Shown piece by piece: positions 55,842 to 64,000 of a DNA stretch of 64,000 nt. The notes beneath the pieces were generated by a model. That model had not been told where the DNA came from. It saw only the letters and a list, made by a program, of their open reading frames with translations, and did not search any database. The position numbers and the translations under genes are program-made. Positions within the stretch are counted from its first letter, which is position 1; each line of letters starts with the position of its first letter. Origin of the DNA: Dromiciops gliroides (lineage: Eukaryota; Chordata; Mammalia; Microbiotheria; Microbiotheriidae). The stretch lies in NCBI RefSeq assembly GCF_019393635.1, contig NC_057866.1, forward strand, positions 2,664,223-2,728,222, read 5' to 3'.

Positions 55842-56759
55842 ATGGCCGACCGAGGGGGCGGCGATGCCTCGGTGGGGCTGCTGCCCGACTACGAGGCCAT
55901 GCCGTCGGACACGGGCTCGCTCAGCGACTCGGACTCGGATGACGCCGGGCAAGTGGCCACGCTGTACACGGGGGAGCCGCCCTGCCTGGAGGCGGCAGCC
56001 TCGGCCTCGGAGGACTCAGAGGACTCGGGCCCGGAGGAGCCCCCGGAGGCCCCCGGGAGCTCTGTGCGCCCCTTCCACCTGCGGGGCACGAGCCCCACCT
56101 TCTCTCTGCGCAGCCACAGCATCTTTGACGGCCTGGAGGGGGCGGCCCGGCCTCCCGCGGCCTCCGCCGCCGGGACCTTCAAACAGCCCCCGCCGCCCCC
56201 CAGGCCCCCGCGGAGGCCCCCGGTGCCCGACTATGTGACCCACCCCGAGCGCTGGACCAGGTACAGCCTGGAGGACGTGCCCGACGGCAGCGACCGCAGC
56301 AACCGGGCCGTGGCGCTCGAGTTTCTGGGGGACCTGAGGAAGAGGGCGGGGGGACAGAGCCCCGGCCCCCGAGAGAGCTGCACCCCGTCCTTCAACCAGG
56401 ACCCCACGAGCCGCGGGGCTGGCAGGATCGTCTTCACCAGACCTGCCAAGGGCAGCGAGGCCAGGCCTGAGCGCAAGCGGCCCCCACGGGGCCCCCAGCC
56501 CGTGGACCTCAGGGAGCCCGGGGAGGAGCTGGTGGCGCTGGGCCATCTGGGCTCGGCTGGGGCCTCCTATGGAGAGGGGGAGGCAGAGGAGCCCCCGAGG
56601 GGCCAGGCGGGCCCCGAGGACACCGACATGCGGGAGGAGGCGGCATCCCCCCCAGACCCCGCCAGGGCTGCCCCCGTGGGCTTCCACGGCAGCAAAAAGA
56701 GGAGCAGAGAGCACCTTCGGCCCAAGGGGCCCGCAGAGGAGGAGAGCGAGGAAGCCTGA
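55842..56759 (+). CDS. TSSC4: TSSC4, U5 snRNP assembly/recycling factor
   Basis: Single coding exon of 305 codons (human about 329). TSSC4 is a nuclear, largely disordered protein that binds U5 snRNP components (PRPF8, SNRNP200) and helps U5 and tri-snRNP formation. Residues shared with the human protein as I recall it: LPDYEAMPSDTGSLSDSDSD (15-34), PFHLRGTSPTFS (77-88), IFDGLEGAAR (94-103), VPDYVTHPERWTRYSLEDV (128-146), SFNQDP (183-188), RIVFTRP (195-201) and VGFHGSKKRSREH (279-291, a likely nuclear localisation signal). Middle and end are acidic and proline-rich, with several gaps relative to human. The chosen ATG is the first in frame and lies in GGCGATGGC. CD81 is upstream on the same strand and TRPM5 faces it downstream. 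GC content is extreme, so antisense and shifted open frames here are shadows. Confidence 0.95.
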   Translation: MADRGGGDASVGLLPDYEAMPSDTGSLSDSDSDDAGQVATLYTGEPPCLEAAASASEDSEDSGPEEPPEAPGSSVRPFHLRGTSPTFSLRSHSIFDGLEGAARPPAASAAGTFKQPPPPPRPPRRPPVPDYVTHPERWTRYSLEDVPDGSDRSNRAVALEFLGDLRKRAGGQSPGPRESCTPSFNQDPTSRGAGRIVFTRPAKGSEARPERKRPPRGPQPVDLREPGEELVALGHLGSAGASYGEGEAEEPPRGQAGPEDTDMREEAASPPDPARAAPVGFHGSKKRSREHLRPKGPAEEESEEA

Positions 56760-57066
56760 GTACCCTGGGCCCAGGGGACCGGCCCAGCCCACACTGGACA
56801 GCCCTGACTCTCCCCAACCTCGTGCTGCTCTGAAAGTGGCCTCCTTGACTTCCCCTCCCCCAGTGGCCCCTCTCTTGTTGGGGAAGGGGTATGTACGGGA
56901 GAAGGGAGGATGCTCCTTAGGGTGGGGGGGTGGCCTCCACTCACTGTCAGGCTGCAGTGAGGGCCCTTATCACCTTCCTCTCCTCTCCATCTTCCCTCTG
57001 TCAGCCCCTCCGACCCCTCTGGCTTGGTTTGTCCTCTGAAGACAATAAAAGGTTTCCACAAGCCTG
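56760..57066 (+). other. TSSC4: TSSC4 3' UTR with AATAAA
   Basis: Short 3' UTR with AATAAA at 57044-57049 (GAAGACAATAAAAGG), cleavage probably about 15-20 bases later. No repeat is seen in it. Confidence 0.75.
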
Positions 57067-59595
57067 GGCCTCATTGGTGTCTTCCTGCCCAATCAACTTC
57101 CCCTGGGGCTCCACGGACTCCCACAGGTCCTGCCTACTGACCCGCCCAGTACAGTCCCCCTTTCCTGCTTCCCTAATGTCTGGGGCATTTGCCTTCATGC
57201 CCACTGGCAGGAGTGAGCTCACAGGCTTACACTGGGGTCTGGCTTGGGTGCATGGCGGCAGGGACAGAGGAGGCCCTCAGCACTGTCGGTGGGCATCACA
57301 CAGGAGGTGCAGCCACCATCCTTATCCACATATATCGGTTTTATACCCAGAATGACATTGACCCCATGAGGGTGGCCCCAGGCAGGTGTCTGGGGCTGGG
57401 GGGTGGGACACTGGCCTTAGAAGCTATTGTCTTCTACAGAGGAGGGAAATCCAGTGCAGGGAGGGACATGACACCTTGCCAAGTTCACCTAGCTAGGAAG
57501 GGGCAGAGCTGGGATAGGACTGGGGTGGGGTGGGGGACAGGTCATGGTGCTCCTCATTGGCCTCCCAGGTGTTGTTCCCTCACCCCGCTCCCCTTCCAAG
57601 GTCCTCAGCCACAGAGAGGTGGCTAAGTTCTCTAAGTGAGACCCCCATTCATGGGGCCAGGATTTCCTGGCACTTGGTTACCCACAACCCTGCTGTGTCC
57701 CCAACTCTGGGCAGTCAGGGGCTCCAGCCAGGCAGGAGAGGGAAGGAAGGGAGACCACAGGGGGATGGGAGAGCAGGCAGCAAAGGCCTGGTTTTCTCCG
57801 GCCCCAGTATCTGCTGCCTTGCATTGGCCTGGCCTGACCTTCTGCTACCTGTGTTCCTGCTATCTGGAAGCTGAACAGGCCAAGGAGGCCAACCCATCCT
57901 GACCAAGGATCACCTGGCAATTGGGTACCCACCCTTTTCTTAAAGTTTCCCAGTCTTCATGGAGTGCCAGAGAAGACTACATCTTATAGAAGAGGAAACA
58001 TTCCCGGGGGAAGGGCTGTGGGCCCGGCAGCTGACTGGGCCTGAGCACCTCCTGGCTCCAGGTGTGGGCTTGTGAGTGTGGTCAGGCTGGCCAGAGCAAG
58101 CACTCTGCTAGGCCCAGGGCCATGGCTCACTTAAGAGGGGCCTGGGCACAGCTAATTCCATTATTAATGAACATCCTAAAGGTTTGTAATCCCATTAGTG
58201 CAGGTTCTCCCAGGAGCTGGAGGCAGAAGGTGGGGGGGGGGGTGCTAAGCATGGACGTGAGTCAGCTTTGCCAATTGCCTTCCTGGCACTGAGCCTTCTG
58301 CTGGGGGGGCTCCAGCCAATCAGGAGCAGGGGCTGGGGGGCGGATTTCCCAGAAATTCCATTTAATCAAGGGGCATCAATCCAAAGGCTGTCAGGGAGGG
58401 GCAGTGTGGGGAGTGGGGCTGCCAGCCTCTGCAGGACTCAGACCCTCACTTCTCAGGATAGGGTGTATGTTGGAGGGGGCTGGGGAGTCTGGCCTGAACT
58501 TGTCTTCCAGGAGAGAATGAAATCACTCCTGCGGCCAGCACCCACAGTGTACAGCACACTCTGGGGGTACAGGAGAAGTCGTATGAACCCTACCCTTAGG
58601 GAGCTTAGCGGCTTTGTTGCAGTTTCAGAATTTTGTGACCCTTTATAAACAGCTAGTTTGATCTTAACACTATGATTTGCCCTATTTCCCCTAGAGCCAG
58701 CAAGATCTTTGTTGTACAGGGAGGTGGGCAAGTGAACCTAAGGAGGTTTAAGGCTCTGGAAGGAAGGCGGGGGCTAGGGGGAAGCTCTGTAGGCCATCTT
58801 GAATGCCAAGTAGAAGAAACCACGGCAAGGACCAAAGGCGGAGGCAGCAGTTGGCACATTTCAGTTTTCTGGGAATTCTGGGGTGCAGGCCCCCAGGTTC
58901 TGAATGCCTGAGTCTGCCCTGGTGGGGAATCAGTGGGCTTTGCCTTGGAAGTGGAAGCCAGATTCAGAGAGGCAGACCCAGCACATATTCGGTGTTCTTG
59001 GACTTTGTCCGATTCAATGACCGGACCAAAAATGTTTTCTAGTTACCATCAGCTGAGTGGACTTTGGGTGGCCCTTCCACCCAAAAAGAAAGACTGCTCT
59101 GGGTGTCTTTGCAGTCAGAGGGGCCGAGGGCTGGGGAGCATTAGGACTGAGAAGTGAGAGGCAAAAGTGGTTCCCACCACTGAGCATTCTGGCCCTCAGG
59201 TTGCCAGAAATGGTTAGTTGTATGGGTCCCTTCATATCCCCTGATTCGTCAGGACCCTGCTACATTTTGAATGACCAGTGGCTGTCCAGCCTTTGCCAGA
59301 GAGTCTGAGGGGAGCTCCTTACCCCCAGCCTCCTCCATCAAAACCTTCCCTGGGATTTCTTTGTTGTCAGTTCTGTCTTTCAGGCCAAGGAGAGGAGGTT
59401 CACAGAATAATAAAATTTGGGGAGTTTGGAGGAGCCTCAGGGGCCATGGAGTATGGCTTGTATCCCAAGACAATCCCAACTATAACATACCAGCTGAGCT
59501 CTCTTTGTCTATCCCTCTGCAGACCTCTTGCTTCAAATCTCCAACTGTCAACTGGACATCTCCAAATAGAAGTCCCATAACTATCTTCTTGTTGT
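57067..59595. other. TSSC4-TRPM5 spacer, first part
   Basis: MIR-like pieces near 57420-57520 and 57965-58010, an ancient repeat near 58545-58610. A short AT-rich block near 58150-58200 carries several TAAT motifs. No gene seen on either strand. Confidence 0.5.
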
Positions 59596-59611
59596 TTGTC
59601 CTTCGTTCTCT

Positions 59612-59758
59612 CTTTTTTCAAATGGGGCAGTGGGGGTTAAGTTGACTTGCCCAGGGTCACACAGCTTGTTAGGTGTCAAGTATCTGAGGCCAGATTTCAA
59701 CTCAGGTACTCCTGAATCCAGTGGCGGTGCTTTATCCACTGGGCCACCTAGCTGCCCC
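59612..59758 (-). mobile_element. Marsupial tRNA-SINE nested in an older repeat
   Basis: Reverse copy ending CACCTAGCTGCCCC. The duplication TGTCCTT(C/T)G(T/C)TCTC lies on both sides, inside the tail of the dispersed repeat that continues from 59759. Confidence 0.88.
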
Positions 59759-59900
59759 TCTGTCCTTTGCTCTCAAAGAGGACCATGACATTGGGGTGAT
59801 ATCATACTTGCAGTGAATTGGATTTAAGTGAGGGAGGGCTATTGCAAGGTCGCCGACTTCACCGTCTCCTCCAGAGCCCTCTGGGTCCAGGGACAAGACA
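59759..59900 (-). mobile_element. Dispersed marsupial repeat, reversed
   Basis: CTCAAAGAGGACCATGACAT and GTGAATTGGATTTAAGTGAG are the complement of the family at 13395-13562. Its outermost tail lies before the SINE (TTGTTGTTTGTCC near 59590). Confidence 0.7.
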
Positions 59901-60245
59901 TAGATCGGGACAACTGGAGAGGGCTTCACATGCTTGGAGCGTATGGGATGTTAGGGGAGGACTAGCATCTCTGGTGTGAGGGCCGCTCCTTTCACTCAAC
60001 TCTCACCTGTGGCTCCAAGAAGCTATCGTGTGCACAGTGGCTACACCCCGGTGAAAACATCTCAGCCAACAGGCTAAACCACCAGGCCTCCGACCCATCA
60101 GTGAGTTAGAGGGAATGTCCACCTTCTCTATTACTGTGGAGGGCAACACCACCCTTCCATCCCTCAAATTCCTAACCTAGGGGCCACCCTGCACTCCTCA
60201 CTCTCCCTCCCCCCACCATGTCCAGTATGTTCCAAGGCCTGTCGA

Positions 60246-60400
60246 TTTCACCTCTGCCAGATCTCTTGTTGATTTCACCTCTACAGTATCTCTGGTCAGT
60301 TTCACCTCTGCAGTATCTCTGGTTAGTTTCACCTCTACAGTATCTCTGGTCAGTTTCACCTCTGCAGCATCTCTGGTCAGTTTCACCTCTGGAGCACACC
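60246..60400 (+). repeat. 27-bp minisatellite, about six copies
   Basis: Units start TTTCACCTCT at 60246, 60273, 60300, 60327, 60354 and 60381, exactly 27 bases apart, last one partial. 27 is a multiple of three, so frames stay open across it on both strands (for example CRGETDQRY repeats on the - strand). Confidence 0.93.
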
Positions 60401-60541
60401 CCCTTTTCTCCTCTGACACTTGCCTTTCCCTGGTGCAGACCCTCATCACCTCATCCTTGGACTGTTGCAATAGCTGCTGAGGGCTCTGCCTGCATCAAGT
60501 CTCTCCCCTTTCCAGTCCATCCTTGTGTTCAGCCACTAAAA

Positions 60542-61175
60542 TGATTTTCCTAAAGCCCAGGTCTGACCATGTCACTCTCCTATTCAGTAAACTCCAGTAG
60601 CTCCCTGTTATCCCCAGGATCAAACACAAAATGCTCTGGCCTTCAAAACCCTTCATAATCCACCCCCTCCTCCTTTTTTCCAGCCTCCTTCTACCTTGCT
60701 TTCTAACGTGTACCTTTCAATCCAGCAAGACCAGCCTCTTGGCTGTTCCCCCACCTCCAGTCATTTTCATGGGCTGTCCCCCGTGGCTGGAACTGAAATT
60801 AGCTTTCTTTGCTCACCAGGATTCATGAGTGGAAATCAGGCACTTCTGACTCCTGACATTTTTGGCATTACTCTGGTCTTAACTAACATCCCATCTTCTA
60901 CAGGAAGCTTTCCCAGACCTCCCCCCCCCCTTAATGTTAGTGTCTTCTCTCTAGTAATGATCTCCATTTCATCTTTAGGTCTGTAACTTCTTTGTACATA
61001 GTTGTTTGCATGTTCTCTGTGTATGTGTCTCTTTTTCTGTCTCTCTCCGCCCCCCCCCCCCATTAGATTATAAACTCCTTCAGGGCAGGGACACCTCTGT
61101 ATCCCTAATGCTTCGCAGGTGCCTCACACACAGTACCTGTTTAATAAATATTGCTTGGCTTGGCCTGACTTGACA
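60542..61175 (+). mobile_element. L2 LINE 3' region
   Basis: Long L2 copy: TTCCTAAAGCCCAGGTCTGA, TAAACTCCAGTAGCTCCCTG, then TAAACTCCTTCAGGGCAGGG and the end GTTTAATAAATATTGCTTGG. Ancient. The AATAAA at its end belongs to the repeat and not to a gene. Confidence 0.85.
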
Positions 61176-62820
61176 AGCAGTCATTTAGCCTCTGTTTGAA
61201 GACTTGAAATGAGGGAAAGTCTTCCATCTCTTAGGTGGCCCAGTGTTAACTTGGGACAACTCTCCTCTTGCACAGAACAGGCCTTCGGCTACCCAAGGCC
61301 AACTACGGTGTCTCTTTTGAAGCCTCTGTCAGACCTTCAGTCACATACAATTGCTGGGGCTGGAGGAGGACCAGAAGAGAGCCCGGGCTCCCCAGAGAAG
61401 CAGGCTGTAGGGGTAGCAAGGGCTAAGACCCGAGGTCTCAGATCCTGCTTGTGGGAAGACTAAGCTAGAATGCAGATGTGGGGCCAGAGCCACAGAGGCT
61501 GATACTTCAAGGTCTTGAGCAGAAAGGGGTCAACAAAGGGGTACATGTCCTGGCGGGGGGGCGGGTGACAAGAACACCCTGACAAAGGTGGGCTGCACAG
61601 CCAGGGCTCACAAAGATTCATTGTTAACAGAAGAAAACAACACTCAGGAGCGAAACCAGCCAGACCGTTTTGCTATTTCCCTTTTAAATTTAATATACAT
61701 TTTAAACATCTGTGCCTCGGAAGATGGGGGGGGTGTTCAGATATAATCCCCTCCTGCTCTTTGAATGCTGAAATGCTCTTGTGTGATGATGTTCTTAGGA
61801 CAAAGCAAGTTAATTTTAAAAACGGAAAAGAAGAAAGATGCCGGTAAATTCGACAGCAAATGCTAAAAGCCAAGGAGTGACAGGGTGCTTCGGGGTTCCG
61901 ACGGACTATGTGTGTGGGAGCCGTCCCCTCTCGTGTCCCTGGTTCCTGGTTTGGAACTGCGTGATCACCGACTCTACTCACAAGCGAAGACCTAGACGGC
62001 TGGAGAAATGGCCATCCTCAGACCCAGAAAATGTGGCAGCCGCTGTCGCAGGAACGTCAAGGGCTGGGAGCCTCTTTCTGGACAGGAATTCGCCCTCCGC
62101 CTCCAACGCAGTTACCTGGTGCGGGGGTGCAGCGTGGAGCGTGAGGACATGGGGTCAGTAGCTGTGTGCCCCTGGTCAGTGGTACAGGTTGTTCATCATT
62201 GATTGGGTGACTCCCCTAACTTCCCTGGTCCTCAGTTTCCTTATTTGTAAAAGGGGGGGTAATGATACTCACTCCCAGGCTGGTTGAAAGGGCATTGCAG
62301 AAATTGGAGGTGGAGATGGTGGGAGCAGGGGTCAGGTGATATGACCTTCAAAGAGCCTAGCCAGGCTGAGGCTCTCTGAGGGGCAGCTTCTCTCTCACTG
62401 CAACCTGAGTTCTCATGTCCCCCAAGGGGTTGCGTGGTTGTGGGCCCAGAACAGAAGCAGAGACCTAGCCCACCTGCCTCTGCCCCTAGTCGGGGGGCAG
62501 TGTGACCAGCACTTCTGGCCTGGAGCCCCTGGTGGCTATCTCACCTGACCTTGATGAGCACAAAGCCTCCTGGGGTCTATAGCTGATCCCTCCCTCCGGT
62601 AAGAGAGAAGGTCCAAGGGCCTCTCTGGACTGAGCTGAGGGCATTGGGAAGACCAAGCTCTAGCCAAGACAGCAGAGAATCCTAAAACAGCACAACTGAG
62701 AACTTCTAGTCCTCTTTTTACGGAGGGAGAAACTGAGACCCAGACAGGGGAAGGGGGTGAAGATCCCAGAGCTGATGACCTCAAAGAGCCATCTCATGCC
62801 CAGGTGCCTCATGGTATCAA
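61176..62820. other. TSSC4-TRPM5 spacer, second part
   Basis: Old repeat wording near 61180-61260 (GCCTCTGTTTGAAGACTTGA). The part at 61830-62170 has many CpG dinucleotides outside any island and no repeat signature. A MIR tail lies near 62215-62290. No gene can be named. Confidence 0.45.
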
Positions 62821-62822
62821 GG

Positions 62823-63060
62823 GCCAGTTACATGGCACCATAGTGTACAGAGTGCCAGACCTGGAGTCAGGAAGGCCTGAGTTCAAATTTAGCCTCAGAG
62901 CCTTCCTAGTGGCATGACCCTGGGCAAGTCCCTTGACCCTGTTTGACTCAGTTTCTTCATCTGTCAAATGAGCTGAAGAAGGAAATGGCAAACCACATCA
63001 GCATCTTTGCCAAGAAAATCCCAAATGGGATCATGGACACAACTGAAATGACCAAACAAC
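62823..63060 (+). mobile_element. MAR1 CORE-SINE
   Basis: GACCTGGAGTCAGGAAGGCC, ATGACCCTGGGCAAGTCCCT, GAGCTGAAGAAGGAAATGGC and CCAAATGGGATCATGGACAC in MAR1 order. Confidence 0.88.
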
Positions 63061-63289
63061 AGCCACCAAGGAGGAAGAAGGGGCTTTCCCTCTCCAAGGT
63101 CACTTGGCAAGTTGGTATCAGAAGCAGGACCGAAGCTCGTATTTCCTAACTCCCCTTCTTGCCGTGTGGGCATAGGCTCAGAATCTCTTAGCTTAGGAGA
63201 AAACTCTCTAGGCCTTTGCTCACCGGCCACAGCCCTGTCTCTTGCTGCCATTCTCGGTCTATGAACAGAGTGGGCAGGCTCAACATGCG

Positions 63290-63362
63290 GAAGTAACTGA
63301 GGCCTGGAGGGGAGAAGACTTTCCCAAGGTCACACAGCAAGTCAGTAGCAGGCAGGGCCCTA
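63290..63362 (-). mobile_element. MIR fragment overlapping the possible TRPM5 end
   Basis: On the - strand it reads GACTTGCTGTGTGACCTTGG then GCCTCAGTTACTT, MIR CORE wording. It directly follows the TRPM5 tail-coding sequence. Confidence 0.7.
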
Positions 63363-63377
63363 CCTCCTCAGCCTTAC

Positions 63378-63468
63378 TTGCATAGTTTGGTGGCGGCTGA
63401 CACTCCATGGAGCCGGCCTGGGTCAGCGTGTCCGCCAGAGTGGACAGGACAACTGTGCAGTAATCAAT
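63378..63468 (-). CDS. TRPM5: TRPM5 following exon, C-terminal tail
   Basis: On the - strand, acceptor GTCTTTCAG opens a frame coding IDYCTVVLSTLADTLTQAGS, which parallels the human tail INYCSVLVSSVADVLAQGGG. Phase (0) agrees with the exon at 63619-63691. Where it ends is not settled. A GTAAGG donor begins at 63377, but without splicing the frame runs on through a MIR-derived stretch to a TGA at 63280-63282, giving a 62-residue tail, close to the human length. I give the conservative end at the donor. Confidence 0.8.
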
Positions 63469-63618
63469 CTGAAAGACAGAATTGTGGCTCCGTCCCTAGT
63501 GCTGACTGGAAGCCCTTCCCTGTCCTGAGCCCTCACTGCCCCGTGCTGACCGCTTGCCCTCCCTCCACCGCCCACAGAAGGGAGAGGAGGAAGCCAGACG
63601 CCAGAACCAGATCTTTAC

Positions 63619-63691
63619 TTGTGACTCCAGAGCCCGGACGCGTTTCTCTTGTTCCCTCAGGCCTGCCATGTGCTGACAGATGAAATCCACC
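63619..63691 (-). CDS. TRPM5: TRPM5 penultimate coding exon, C-terminal coiled coil
   Basis: Read on the - strand, the exon opens with one base of a split R codon after acceptor TTTGTCCATAG and then codes VDFICQHMAGLREQEKRVRA plus LESQ, ending at donor GTAAAG. Human TRPM5 has RVDFIAKYLGGLREQEKRIK CLESQ at the same place as I recall it. TRPM5 is the calcium-activated, monovalent-cation channel of taste and other chemosensory cells, and this segment lies at the end of its C-terminal coiled coil. Upstream exons lie beyond 64000. The convergent position next to TSSC4 matches the human gene order. Confidence 0.88.
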
Positions 63692-64000
63692 CTATGGACA
63701 AACACAAAAAGACCCATTTCTGGGAGCCAAGGTGGGAGGCCCTTCCCTTGAGGGGCCCCTGCCAGGCCAGTGAGGGGAGTTGCAAGGGTCCAGGAGGGAG
63801 ATCCTCTGATATGATGACTCATATTACAGGCAGGGAAACTGAGGCTCAGGGAGGGCTCTCTCAGGCCCCCAATCTGGCCAGGTCCCCAGAGGGGCACAAG
63901 CATACTACCAGAGACCAAATCCTGAAACCTGACAGATGGGGAAACTGAGGCCCAGCAGGGGGAAGGGATTCCCTCGAGGTTGCCCAGGTGCCAGAGGGGA
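63692..64000 (-). other. TRPM5: TRPM5 intron upstream of the 63619-63691 exon
   Basis: No further TRPM5 exon is visible before the window ends. MIR-like pieces (GGGAAACTGAGGCTCAGGGA, GGGAAACTGAGGCCCAGCAG) occupy part of it. Confidence 0.55.

Noticed and set aside
55842-56817. Long antisense frames over TSSC4
   Set aside because: Mirror frames of a GC-rich, proline-rich coding exon; the + strand frame matches TSSC4.
61139-61145. Polyadenylation signal at the end of the 60.5-61.2 kb region
   Set aside because: It is the standard L2 3' end (TTTAATAAATATTG) and not a gene terminus.

Overview
The window is nuclear DNA from a marsupial. The evidence is the many copies of the marsupial tRNA-derived SINE (consensus start GGGCAGCTAGGTGGCGCAGT, end CAATTGCCTCACT plus poly-A, WSINE1/SINE1_MD-like), the longer CORE-SINE relative MAR1, marsupial-type L1 and RTE LINEs, and decayed LTR elements. 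I cannot fix the species. The clean SINE copies with intact target-site duplications lean towards an Australian lineage, but that is inference.

Gene content matches the mammalian 11p15.5-type block CD81 > TSSC4 < TRPM5. CD81 (tetraspanin-28) has all eight coding exons between 25518 and 50931 on the + strand. They join in frame to a 236-residue protein, the same length as human CD81. TSSC4 (U5 snRNP assembly factor) follows on the + strand as one 305-codon coding exon (55842-56759) with a CpG-island promoter. On the - strand, at 63.3-63.7 kb, lie two exons encoding the C-terminal end of TRPM5, so TSSC4 and TRPM5 are convergent. The rest of TRPM5 lies beyond the window.

Region by region. 1-14 kb is a transposon graveyard: nested SINEs, an L1 3' end, an L1 5' UTR piece, an RTE 3' end, and a decayed Ty3/gypsy-like retroelement (about 5.35-9.65 kb) lying between two related LTRs. 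14-24.8 kb is intergenic, with ancient MIR/L2 copies and two - strand LTR fossils. 24.9-25.5 kb is the CD81 CpG-island promoter. 25.6-41 kb is CD81 intron 1, whose last 500 bp hold an L1 ORF1 fragment ending about 30 bp before exon 2. 41-51.5 kb holds the remaining CD81 exons, a perfect 47-bp x 5 minisatellite and a (GT)n tract. 51.5-55 kb is the CD81-TSSC4 spacer, which contains a perfect 117-bp copy of CD81 intron 4 sequence. 57-63.3 kb is the TSSC4-TRPM5 spacer, with an L2 end, a 27-bp minisatellite and SINEs.

I found no prokaryotic-type system, CRISPR array or new gene family. The most notable items are the 117-bp perfect duplication, the Ty3/gypsy-like fossil between related LTRs, the L1 fragment against a CD81 splice acceptor, and the uncertain, MIR-associated end of TRPM5.
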